Below, piece by piece: positions 8,534 to 17,406 of a DNA stretch of 57,894 nucleotides. Numbering within the stretch: position 1 is the first letter of the stretch; each line of letters starts with the position of its first letter. A program made the translations under genes and the position numbers. The notes under the pieces were generated by a model, which saw nothing but the letters and a program-made list of their open reading frames with translations, searched no databases and had not been told where the DNA came from. This stretch comes from an uncultured Alteromonadaceae bacterium (GTDB taxonomy: Bacteria > Pseudomonadota > Gammaproteobacteria > Enterobacterales > Alteromonadaceae): contig CALKGI010000252.1 of NCBI GenBank assembly GCA_938085045.1, positions 1 through 57,894 on the forward strand. The letters run 5' to 3'.

Positions 8534-9631
8534 ATGATGAATAAACTTGCTGTTTTACCTTTGTTACTGGGCTTGGCTACGAGTCCTGTTTTGGCAGATA
8601 AAAACCTCTACTCTATTGATAAACAACCATTAAATGGTGTCATGGCCAAACAGTCAGCTGCCGATTTATGCGCTGTGGCCAAAGGCTCAGAAAATTATCT
8701 TAGTAAGGGCAAAAAATATGATCCTATGGCGATTAAAGCCGGTGTTTTAAGCCGTTTTGGTGTTGATTTGGCTCAAGTTAAGGCAACCTTGAAGTTCGTT
8801 TGTCAGGTGCAACAAGCAGATGTTAAAGCGGGGCGTAAAAGCCGCTTGGCAGACCCGGCATTTATTCGTAAACACTTTAAGATGATTCGCTGGCGACCCG
8901 ACAAGCAACAATCTGCCAAGTTTGAAAAAGGCAAACCGCTGCTTAAAAATATCCCTAACGACCAAATTTTACTGACTAAGTATTACATCAAATTGGCCAC
9001 TGGCAGTAATATAAAATCGCCCAATATGCCCCACGCACTATATTCACTCCCTTTTGATGAGCAGGGGTTATCGCTAGAGCAGGCCGACGCCAAAAAAGAC
9101 AGTATTGTGCGTTATCGTTTTACTAAGCAGCAAGTGTTGACGGGCGTGCTCGACAAAAACAAATGGGCCGAACCTTTGTTGTGGTTGTCGCGAGATGACC
9201 TTGAAGACACCTTGATGCAGGGCACCGTTAAGATAGATACCTTTGATGGCGCTAGGTTTTTTAACGTGCATCGTAACAATGGCATTGGCTACAAGCGTGG
9301 TTTAAAAAAGCGTGAACAAAAACGCTATTGGTATTTTAAAGAGACCATGGGGCCACTGGGTTATGGCAAAGATGCCGGATACAAGATACCGATTCACTCA
9401 ATGGTGACGGTAGCCGGAGATTTAAAGCACTGGGGCTTAGGCAAGCTGGTGATGTTGAGCAATAATGGCGAGCACCGTTTGGCCGTGCTTGCCGATACCG
9501 GTGGGGCGTTTGAGAATAATCATTATCAGTTAGATTATTTGGGTGGATATTTTAAGAATTGGAAAGACTACGTGAATACTTACCGGAGTTTTCCTGATTA
9601 CTTTGAGGCTCGCTTTTTGATTGTACGGTGA
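8534..9631 (+). CDS. Exported 3D-domain protein, MltA-like
   Basis: A 365-residue protein with a Sec signal peptide (cleavage after VLA, about residue 21). The C-terminal part has LADTGGAFENN followed by QLDYLGGYF (about 321-343), which matches the 3D (three-aspartate) double-psi beta-barrel of MltA lytic transglycosylases and related cell-wall enzymes. The N-terminal 200 residues do not look like the usual MltA domain that I know, so the exact substrate is open; cleavage or binding of peptidoglycan in the periplasm is the likely role. It is divergent from msrP with a 146-bp gap that must hold both promoters; a TTGCGT / TAATAA pair with an 18-bp spacer near 8438-8467 is a possible one for this gene. 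Confidence 0.7.
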   Translation: MMNKLAVLPLLLGLATSPVLADKNLYSIDKQPLNGVMAKQSAADLCAVAKGSENYLSKGKKYDPMAIKAGVLSRFGVDLAQVKATLKFVCQVQQADVKAGRKSRLADPAFIRKHFKMIRWRPDKQQSAKFEKGKPLLKNIPNDQILLTKYYIKLATGSNIKSPNMPHALYSLPFDEQGLSLEQADAKKDSIVRYRFTKQQVLTGVLDKNKWAEPLLWLSRDDLEDTLMQGTVKIDTFDGARFFNVHRNNGIGYKRGLKKREQKRYWYFKETMGPLGYGKDAGYKIPIHSMVTVAGDLKHWGLGKLVMLSNNGEHRLAVLADTGGAFENNHYQLDYLGGYFKNWKDYVNTYRSFPDYFEARFLIVR

Positions 9632-9696
9632 TTGTGCGGTGATTGTTAAAACAGTGCTAATATGAAGACGTAGCCGAAAAAGACAAAGGAATAACA

Positions 9697-10782
9697 GTGA
9701 AAAAAGCCGCAGGTATTAAGTTAGACAACATCAAACAGCATATTGAAAAAACCGAAGAACAGTGGCGCCAGCGCTGGGATTTGTTGTCTGGCAAAGCCAA
9801 AAAGGCCTCAGACAAGGGTTTGTCTATTCTCAATGGCATGGTTGGTGATTACCTTGATGAAAAAGGCATTGCCATTGCTGTTCAAATGGCTTTTTATTTT
9901 AACCATCATGCTATTGAATTAAATCAACAATCGTTGCAGCGGGTATATCCTAAAGCTACCAAAAAACTCTGCGTTATGGTCCATGGTTTAGGTTGCACTG
10001 AAAGTGTTTGGGAATTAAGCGATAACCCTCACACCACTTACGCCACAAAATTGGCCGACGAATTGGGTTACACCCCAATTTACGTGCGCTACAACACTGG
10101 CTTGCATATTTCTCACAATGGCCAAATGCTGGCGCAATTGATGACTCAATTGCTATCGGTTTATCCGGTTGACGTAGAAGAAGTTATTTTCATTACCCAT
10201 AGCATGGGTGGTTTGGTTACCCGCAGTGCTTGTTATTATGACTCTCAAGACTCTATTGGTATTAAAGACAGTGGTGGCTGGTCACAAAAAGTACGTCAAT
10301 TGCATTTCATCGGATCGCCGCATTTAGGCGCCGATTTAGAGAAGTTTGGCAATGTTGTGACCAATGTGCTCAATACCACGCCTTTGCCTTATACTCGCTT
10401 TGTCGCTGAGATCATTAACATGCGAAGCGCAGGCATTAAAGATTTACGTTACGGTTATGTTCGAGACGAAGATTGGCAAGGACAAGACCCAGACGGATTG
10501 CTTAATAACAATAAAGGCACCGTACCATTGCTTGAAGGAGCTGAACATTACGTGATAAGCGGCACGGTTCATGAAGACAGTGATTCAATTTTCAGCCAGT
10601 TTTTTGGTGATGCCCTAGTGCGTAAATACAGCGCGACGGGTCAATCGAAACAACAGCGGCACCACTTGCCATTTTTGCCTGAAAACCACAAAGAATTCAC
10701 CAAAATCTTACATATTCAACTGGCGCATAATGAAAGGGTTTATGAACAGTTACGAAAGTGGGTTGGGCCTCAGAGCGCTTAA
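9697..10782 (+). CDS. Alpha/beta hydrolase, lipase/esterase-like
   Basis: Serine hydrolase of 361 residues. The oxyanion-hole motif VHGLG (95-99) and the nucleophile elbow THSMGGL with Ser169 are in the correct order and spacing for a lipase-type alpha/beta hydrolase (PGAP1/LipB-like). A DPDG stretch and a late conserved histidine (HLPF or HKEF) are candidates for the rest of the triad. The N-terminal 80 residues are helical and charged, with no signal peptide, so it is probably cytoplasmic. The GTG at 9697 is supported by AAAGGA six bases upstream. The substrate is unknown; polyester, lipid or acylated small molecules are possible. Confidence 0.8.
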   Translation: MKKAAGIKLDNIKQHIEKTEEQWRQRWDLLSGKAKKASDKGLSILNGMVGDYLDEKGIAIAVQMAFYFNHHAIELNQQSLQRVYPKATKKLCVMVHGLGCTESVWELSDNPHTTYATKLADELGYTPIYVRYNTGLHISHNGQMLAQLMTQLLSVYPVDVEEVIFITHSMGGLVTRSACYYDSQDSIGIKDSGGWSQKVRQLHFIGSPHLGADLEKFGNVVTNVLNTTPLPYTRFVAEIINMRSAGIKDLRYGYVRDEDWQGQDPDGLLNNNKGTVPLLEGAEHYVISGTVHEDSDSIFSQFFGDALVRKYSATGQSKQQRHHLPFLPENHKEFTKILHIQLAHNERVYEQLRKWVGPQSA

Positions 10783-10835
10783 TGTGTCAGTGTAAAGGAG
10801 GTTGCGACAAAGCCTTATTTCATCTCATATTGAAG

Positions 10836-10998
10836 GATGGGTTAGGCGAGGAACGAGCCGTAACCCATCGGGCGATAACATAACCCAATGGCGAATCATG
10901 AATAAAACCTCAATTGATACAAAGATTTTGTGATTAACGACAAGCAACTGATGGGTTACGCGCAAGCGCTAACGACAGCTCGTGCCTCGCTCCATCCT
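10836..10998. repeat. Composite inverted-repeat element (GATGGGTTA family)
   Basis: Contains GATGGGTTA (10836-10844) pairing with TAACCCATC (10861-10869), a further GATGGGTTACG at 10950-10960, and an end segment (about 10979-10998, CTCGTGCCTCGC...CCATCC) that is nearly the reverse complement of the start (10835-10857). The whole stretch is therefore an imperfect, nested palindrome of about 160 bp. It fills the gap between two convergent genes and carries no gene. It looks like a dispersed palindromic repeat unit. Confidence 0.7.
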
Positions 10999-11048
10999 CC
11001 GGGTGAGGTTTGCACAAATTGGTGGAGTCACAAAACAAAGCTAAAAAA

Positions 11049-12527
11049 TCAACCTGTACGCTTCAAAATCATCGACAAACAAAGGTTAGTCTGCTGAGTA
11101 AAGTGGGTAAACGACATAAAATCGTTTTGACCTAACTTGGGCCGCTTGTTGTGCTTGCGGTTCGAACGGTCGGCGTAAATTAAACCAATGCAGTGTTTGT
11201 CCCACATGATTGGTGCTAGAAAGAAACCATCTTCGCAAGTGATATTACGAATCGGTTTACTCACCAATTTGGCCCATTTGTCATCGTCAAAATCATTCAC
11301 CCAAACAGATTCACTGTTTTTTAAGGCGTAAGTGAAGACATTTTCCATGGTATTGAGGTTTAGGGTGAATTGTTCTTTTAATTGTTGTGAGTTGGCGGCG
11401 GAGATAAACCGAGGTTCGATGGTCTTTTTACTGGTATTTTTTAGCATCACCACCACTCTGTCCATGCCAATACCGCGAAAAATACCTTCTACAGCGGTTT
11501 GTACAACCACGTTAAAATCGCCTTTTTCCATGGTTAAAAAGGTCAACTCTCGCAAAATCTGCAATTGTAAGGCTTCATCAGACAGTTTGGGCATTACGTT
11601 GTTGTCAGGCGAGTCGGGAAAAATTTCGGCATCGGGGTGCAGATATTGAACCAAAAGACCGGCATCATACGATTTGAGTAGTTCTTCGGTTTTGCCCGTG
11701 CAGTGTTCTATTTTTGCCCGCAAGTCTTTTTCTTTGTAGCCGGTTTGCGCGCAAATATCTTTGAGCAGTTCGGTAAAATGTTCGACGCTGTGTGCTGGGT
11801 TGGCAATACAAGCACTGAGTCTGTCGGCAAAGTCGACAATTTGCATTTCGGGTGTGCGTTGGTCGGGATTATCGAGTGAACGAATAAAATTGTCACCCAA
11901 GTTCCAGGTCGTGGCCAAACCCACACTGATTTTGTCAAAGGTGGTGCCCAGCTGTTTGGCGACAACTTTGTTTACCGCGGCTTTGTCGAGGGGGTCGATA
12001 TTTTGTAATTTTTCATCAAGTTCTTTGGTGATGTTGCCGCCGCTGCTCCAAAAGGCACTTTCGCCGACATGATGTAGCAATGCCGCTATAAATGTCTCTT
12101 CTTTGGTGTTGTCATCGTAATCTTTCATCATCATTTGGGTCAACATGCCCGCATGAAACGACTGCGCCATTTGCTTGAGCAGGCGCTCATAAACAGCTTC
12201 GCTGAAATTTTTGTTTTTTAATAAGCTGGTGAGTAATTTGGCGGTAATACAGATATTTCTAATGGTGGTGTAACCCAGTACCACAGCGGCTCGGCTGACG
12301 GTGGTTACTTGATTACGACCCATGTAGGCGGCGCTGTTGGCGACTTTCAATATGGATGAAGTTAACGCATAGTCGTGCAAAACCGACTGACCGACTTTGG
12401 CAAGAGAGACCGTATCGTCGTTGGCAAGGTTTTCTAGAATACGTACAGTAGAGGATAATGCCGGCATTTCTTTGTTGCTGATATGTTCAACCCAAGCGTC
12501 ATTACCCCATTTGCTGCTCTTAACCAA
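11049..12527 (-). CDS. HDOD-domain signalling protein with GAF-like C-terminus
   Basis: A 492-residue cytoplasmic protein. The N-terminal half (about 15-215) is an HDOD domain: MPALSSTVRILENLANDD, LTSSILKVANSAAY and the LLHHVGE block are its hallmarks. HDOD domains lack the catalytic HD metal site of true HD-GYP phosphodiesterases, and act as scaffolds in motility, surface and virulence signalling. The C-terminal 170 residues (about 320-490) look like a GAF sensor. The initiator appears to be TTG at 12527 with an AGGG ribosome site about nine bases upstream; no ATG fits the conserved start. It is divergent from the large c-di-GMP protein, which makes a shared signalling role plausible but not shown. 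Confidence 0.85.
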   Translation of the reverse strand: MVKSSKWGNDAWVEHISNKEMPALSSTVRILENLANDDTVSLAKVGQSVLHDYALTSSILKVANSAAYMGRNQVTTVSRAAVVLGYTTIRNICITAKLLTSLLKNKNFSEAVYERLLKQMAQSFHAGMLTQMMMKDYDDNTKEETFIAALLHHVGESAFWSSGGNITKELDEKLQNIDPLDKAAVNKVVAKQLGTTFDKISVGLATTWNLGDNFIRSLDNPDQRTPEMQIVDFADRLSACIANPAHSVEHFTELLKDICAQTGYKEKDLRAKIEHCTGKTEELLKSYDAGLLVQYLHPDAEIFPDSPDNNVMPKLSDEALQLQILRELTFLTMEKGDFNVVVQTAVEGIFRGIGMDRVVVMLKNTSKKTIEPRFISAANSQQLKEQFTLNLNTMENVFTYALKNSESVWVNDFDDDKWAKLVSKPIRNITCEDGFFLAPIMWDKHCIGLIYADRSNRKHNKRPKLGQNDFMSFTHFTQQTNLCLSMILKRTG

Positions 12528-12801
12528 TTTGAAACCCTACATTATTAATGAATTGCTTAATTGTAGACAATATCCGGCTTAATGTCAGAAATTGCAACCT
12601 ATCACGTGTTAGAGCTGCACTGTTGGCGGGCGCATACTCAAACGGGTTAACTTTATTATGCCCGTAGCTTCCTAAACGGGTGGTAATAGCATATATTTAT
12701 TTAGTGTTAACCTTAATTTAGCAGTCAAAGTGCCAACTCTCAAAGCTTCGATTAAACCCATTTATCCTGTTTGTATGAGTGCGAGTAGATTACCCAAGAA
12801 T

Positions 12802-15800
12802 ATGAAAATAAAGACAAAAACTTATACCTATCTTGATTTTAAAAACACTATATCAGCGCTTCTGTGGTTATGCTGCGCGTTTATCAGTTTTGGCGGCTTT
12901 GCTGAGTCTGACTTTTTACGACTTATGCGTCTATCACCTGATGAAGGCCTGTCAGAGGGTCATGTAAACAAGCTACTGGTAGACCGTGATGGCTTCTTGT
13001 GGCTCGCCACTGAAGGCGGCTTGAATCGATATGACGGTTACGAGGTTAGTAACATTAAGGGGCCTGAAGGCATTTTCGACGGCACCCGCATACCCTATAT
13101 ATTTCAAGATTCAACCGGTTTGATGTGGATAAGCCACGTCAACACCGGTTTGTATACACTGAATTTGACCACCAAAAAATACATCAAACGGCTGGATGAA
13201 AATCTGCTGGGAAAATCTGCAGATGTGACGCTGGTTGATGGCATTGTCGAACAAGACAATGGCGATTTATGGATGGCTTCAACCCAAAACTTGCGATTGT
13301 TTCACCGCGATACAGGCCGTATAGAGATTATTTTTTCTATCACCGGACGTGGTAGCGAAATCGACATCATTCGTGCGTTACACCTTGAGGGTGAGCATTT
13401 GTATATTGCGACCTCAGCTGGCCTTTATGCAATGAACGTTAATACCCGGCAATTTAAAAAGATACCCCACACCAGCTATCCCAAACCCAACGAAGGTCAG
13501 GCCAACGCTAAATCACTGCATTTTCTCAACAACCAATTGTGGATTGGCACTGTAGAGGGGCTGTTTTCGGTTGATGTCTCTAATATTCAAGCTGTTATTG
13601 AAGGCACAGAGCAATTAGCAACCCCGACAGAACGGATAAAGTACCGCAATATCTGGCGCATATTACCTTTTGAAGATATTTTTTATATCGGCACCGACGA
13701 AGGGTTATATCGTTATGATCCTGCCACGCATATGGCGAAGAAACTATGGGAATTCTCTGACGATCAAAAATTTGAGATCACTGATAATAATATTCGCGAT
13801 ATTGTGGTCGACCGACAGGGCAATTTCTGGCTGGCGTCTCGTATGGATGGCGCGTTTTACTGGAATCCTAAAACCTCGGCTTTTAAGGCGATATACCGCA
13901 AGAAATTTGGCTTTAACCAGCTCAGCGATAACCTTGTTTGGTCACTGCATCAAACCCAAGATGGTGCATTGTGGGCAGGTACTCAAAATGGTTTGAACAA
14001 GGTTGATTTGGCCACCGGCAATGTCGAATCTTACCTGATATCTGATAACAAAAAAGCGGTTCGAGATGGCGGAACAATCTATCGGATCATGGAAGGTGAA
14101 AACGGTATTTTATGGTTGGTCACTGGCGAGTTTGATGAGGTTTTAGTGGCATTTGACACCAAAACAAAAACCAAAAGACCCATGTTGATGGCCAACCAAA
14201 AAGCACAAGAAACTGTCGCAAAGCCGGGGCTGGGTTACTACCTCGATGAGCAAGGATTTATTTGGTTCGCAACAGAAGATGGTTTTTACCGTTACGACAC
14301 CAATCAAGGCACAGTAACAGAGTTGACGGGTCTTAAGGACGCGTTTAACCCGGAGCTTACCACCGGCTTTATGGGCAGTTTGCCCAACCGTCCTGATTCG
14401 ATATTGGTATCGAGTTATGGACAGTTATGGTTGTACGATATCGAACGTAATCAGGCCACTCAAATCTACGAAATTCCGGGTTTTAAACCGCAAGATTATA
14501 CCTCGGTCGAAAGCTGGGTTATCGATAAATACAATACTTTGTGGTTGGTGAGCGCGGGACATGGTCTGGTGGGGTTAGATGCCGATACTTTCGAGGTAAA
14601 ACACGAATACGATCAGACCAACAAGTTGCCTAACAACATTGTTTTTGGTCCGCAGTTAGATGAAAAGGGTGACCTATGGTTGAGTTCTCATCAGGGCATT
14701 ATTCGTCTGGACGGTGCGAGTCATCATCTAGAACATTTTACGACTAAAGATGGACTGGCTACCAATGAATTTAATGGTGGGGGCAATATCAACTCGTCGG
14801 TTAGATTAACCAACGGTAAGTTAGCGTTTGCCTCGATGCTGGGGATCAGCATTTTTGACCCTTTGGTGTTTCAAACCAAGCTCAATGACAGTTTTGACGT
14901 TAAGATCACCAATCTGGGATTGCTTTCTAGAGAGCTGTCGATGCCGCTGACCGATTTAAGTGGCACTCATTTAAATCTTAATTATTTCGATATTGGCTTA
15001 GAAATTAGCTTTTCGACCCTCAATTTCACCCGCGAAAGCAAAACGCGTTATCGTTTTGAATTAACCGGTAAAGATTCAATAAAATACCCCGAAAGCCGCA
15101 AAAATTCGATTATGTTTCCGCAGCTACAGCCGGGCGAATATACGTTTTCGGTGGTGGCGGTTGAGCCTCAATCTGGAATAGAGAGCGCCCCTAAGTCGGT
15201 TTATATTTCAGTCAGTTATGCGTTTTGGGCATCGCCACTCGCTTATGGTTTCTATTTTCTGATTTTATTGTCGTTGGTGTTTGTTTGGGTGCGAAGGCGA
15301 CAACGTCAGGCAGAAAGATTATTACAGGCTCACCAAGAGGTGGTGGTTAGTGAAGAACGATTAAGCCTTGCTTTAAAGGGCAGTGGTAGCGGTGTATGGG
15401 ATTGGCAAGCTGAGCATAATGTGATGTTTGAGCAACGGGTTGGTGATTTATTGAACCATCAAAACCTGCCCAAATATTTGTCGTTTGTTCAACATGTTGA
15501 TTTAGTGCACCCCAATGACCAATGTGACTTCGAGTCGGCTTGGGCGATGTTTTTGGCTAACCCTGAAAACAACTTTGAGTGCACCTATCGCATGAAAGAT
15601 AGCAACTCAGATTGGTTCTGGTTTCGTGATTTGGGCATGGTAGCTGAGAAAAACGAGCAGGGTAAACCGCTGCGTATCACCGGCACGTATACCAACATCA
15701 CCGAAACCAAAGCTAACGAAGAGCAAGCAAGATTGTTCGGCGAGGCCTTTAAACAGACTCGTGATTGGGTGTTGATTCTTGATGTTTACCAAGAACCGAT

Positions 15801-17406
15801 TGCCGCCAATCAGTCATTTAGAGATACCTTTGGTTTGGTTGACGTTGAAGTGCTGCCCGACAGCGCCAGTTTCATCATTGGCATTGACCGCAAAAAGAAA
15901 GCATTTTATACCGAAATACTTAACGAGCTTTTGTCTGGCGAACATTGGTTGGGCGAAGAACAAGTGGTCGATAGCGATTCTCAAGCACATCCGGTGATCA
16001 TGAGTATAAATGCGGTGGCAGGCAAAGCCGACGAAGTCGCGTTTTACGTGATTGTATTAACCGATATTACTGCCCAAAAAGCGGCAGAAAATGACCTGCG
16101 CCACTTGGCCAGTTACGACAGTTTAACCGGCTTGCCCAACCGGGCTTTATTGCTTGACCGAATCAAACACGCAATTGAACATGCCCATCGTTACAGCTTT
16201 ACGATGGCGTTATTTTTTATTGATTTAGATAGGTTTAAACAGGTTAACGACTCTTTGGGACATGACGTTGGCGACTTGCTGCTAATAGATGTCGCTAAGC
16301 GGCTACAAAGTGTGTTGCGCGAAGGTGATACTGTTGCTCGCCTTGGTGGTGATGAATTTGTGGTGTTGCTTGAATCTTACAGCAACATCGAAGATGTCAG
16401 TCATGTTGCGCAGAAGATTATCGACCAAATTGACCAGCCCATTCGTTTGGGTAAAGACACCGTGAGTATTTCTCCAAGTATTGGCATAGCGTTGTATCCA
16501 GAAGATGCTCAAGATCATACCGACTTGCTCAAAAGCGCCGATGTTGCGATGTATCATGCCAAAGAGGCAGGGCGTAACAACTTCCAGTACTTCACCGTCG
16601 AAATGAACGAGCAAGCGCGGGTTAAGTTAGAACAAGAAAACAACATTAAGCAGGCCTACCTTAACGACGAATTCATCAATTATTATCAACCAATAGTCGA
16701 CGCCGACACCATGAAGGTAAAAGGATTCGAGCTGTTAATGCGCTGGCAGTCGGTTAACGGACTGGTGGCACCTTATCATTTTATTGGGGTGGCTGAAGAC
16801 ATTGGTCTAATTGTTAAAATGACTCAGACCGCGCTTAAACAGGGATTGACCGATTTACGTCGTTGGCACGATATGGGGCATACGCCTTATTTGTCGGTGA
16901 ATTTGTCAGTGAAAGATTTGGAGCAGGAATCTTTGGCAGACGATTGTGAATTGTTGCTGCGGGCTAGCGGATTACCGGCTTCGTCGGTGCGTTTTGAGAT
17001 CACCGAAAGCGCGTTGATGATCGACATTAAAAAAGCCATAGACACCATGACCCGCCTGACTGAGTTTGGTTTTATACTGGCATTAGATGACTTTGGTACT
17101 GGTTATTCATCGCTCAAATACCTTAAAGAATTCCCTATCGACATCATCAAGATTGACCGAGGATTCGTTAAAGACATTGGCATTGACAGCAATGACGAAG
17201 CAATCATCGACTCAATCATCGCTATGGCCCATGGCTTGGGTATGTATTGTATTGCCGAGGGCGTTGAAACCACAGAGCAATTAACCTACTTAACCGATCG
17301 CAAATGTAGCTTAATACAAGGGTATTATTTCTCTAAACCCGTGCCTGAGTCGAATGCTTGCGTGCTGTTGGGGCGGACTTTTGCTATTGACGAGGTTGAG
17401 GCTTAG
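12802..17406 (+). CDS. Membrane c-di-GMP sensor: beta-propeller, Y_Y_Y, PAS-PAS, GGDEF-EAL
   Basis: From the ATG at 12802 the protein has 1534 residues (the frame stays open from GTG 12730). A signal segment (about 15-35) is followed by two seven-bladed-type propellers of Reg_prop repeats (LWLATEGGLNRYDG, LWAGTQNGLNKVD, LWLSSHQGIIRLDG and others), a Y_Y_Y domain (about 730-805), a transmembrane helix (about 809-831), two PAS domains, a GGDEF domain with intact GGDEF (1182-1186) and the inhibitory-site RxxD (1173-1176), and an EAL domain. The EAL signature reads ELL with the metal-binding Glu at 1310, and DDFGTGYSSL, KIDRGFV and EGVET are intact, so phosphodiesterase activity is likely. The propeller half should sense a periplasmic ligand, perhaps an oligosaccharide as in hybrid two-component relatives. 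Its stop overlaps that of the convergent ATPase gene by 4 bp. Confidence 0.9.
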   Translation: MKIKTKTYTYLDFKNTISALLWLCCAFISFGGFAESDFLRLMRLSPDEGLSEGHVNKLLVDRDGFLWLATEGGLNRYDGYEVSNIKGPEGIFDGTRIPYIFQDSTGLMWISHVNTGLYTLNLTTKKYIKRLDENLLGKSADVTLVDGIVEQDNGDLWMASTQNLRLFHRDTGRIEIIFSITGRGSEIDIIRALHLEGEHLYIATSAGLYAMNVNTRQFKKIPHTSYPKPNEGQANAKSLHFLNNQLWIGTVEGLFSVDVSNIQAVIEGTEQLATPTERIKYRNIWRILPFEDIFYIGTDEGLYRYDPATHMAKKLWEFSDDQKFEITDNNIRDIVVDRQGNFWLASRMDGAFYWNPKTSAFKAIYRKKFGFNQLSDNLVWSLHQTQDGALWAGTQNGLNKVDLATGNVESYLISDNKKAVRDGGTIYRIMEGENGILWLVTGEFDEVLVAFDTKTKTKRPMLMANQKAQETVAKPGLGYYLDEQGFIWFATEDGFYRYDTNQGTVTELTGLKDAFNPELTTGFMGSLPNRPDSILVSSYGQLWLYDIERNQATQIYEIPGFKPQDYTSVESWVIDKYNTLWLVSAGHGLVGLDADTFEVKHEYDQTNKLPNNIVFGPQLDEKGDLWLSSHQGIIRLDGASHHLEHFTTKDGLATNEFNGGGNINSSVRLTNGKLAFASMLGISIFDPLVFQTKLNDSFDVKITNLGLLSRELSMPLTDLSGTHLNLNYFDIGLEISFSTLNFTRESKTRYRFELTGKDSIKYPESRKNSIMFPQLQPGEYTFSVVAVEPQSGIESAPKSVYISVSYAFWASPLAYGFYFLILLSLVFVWVRRRQRQAERLLQAHQEVVVSEERLSLALKGSGSGVWDWQAEHNVMFEQRVGDLLNHQNLPKYLSFVQHVDLVHPNDQCDFESAWAMFLANPENNFECTYRMKDSNSDWFWFRDLGMVAEKNEQGKPLRITGTYTNITETKANEEQARLFGEAFKQTRDWVLILDVYQEPIAANQSFRDTFGLVDVEVLPDSASFIIGIDRKKKAFYTEILNELLSGEHWLGEEQVVDSDSQAHPVIMSINAVAGKADEVAFYVIVLTDITAQKAAENDLRHLASYDSLTGLPNRALLLDRIKHAIEHAHRYSFTMALFFIDLDRFKQVNDSLGHDVGDLLLIDVAKRLQSVLREGDTVARLGGDEFVVLLESYSNIEDVSHVAQKIIDQIDQPIRLGKDTVSISPSIGIALYPEDAQDHTDLLKSADVAMYHAKEAGRNNFQYFTVEMNEQARVKLEQENNIKQAYLNDEFINYYQPIVDADTMKVKGFELLMRWQSVNGLVAPYHFIGVAEDIGLIVKMTQTALKQGLTDLRRWHDMGHTPYLSVNLSVKDLEQESLADDCELLLRASGLPASSVRFEITESALMIDIKKAIDTMTRLTEFGFILALDDFGTGYSSLKYLKEFPIDIIKIDRGFVKDIGIDSNDEAIIDSIIAMAHGLGMYCIAEGVETTEQLTYLTDRKCSLIQGYYFSKPVPESNACVLLGRTFAIDEVEA

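Noticed and set aside
12660-12700. Possible riboswitch or structured leader before the GGDEF-EAL gene
   Set aside because: A small CCCG...CGGG hairpin is visible, but no match to c-di-GMP riboswitch cores.
12730-12801. Upstream extension of the GGDEF-EAL protein
   Set aside because: GTG and ATG starts without ribosome sites; the ATG at 12802 gives a normal signal segment.
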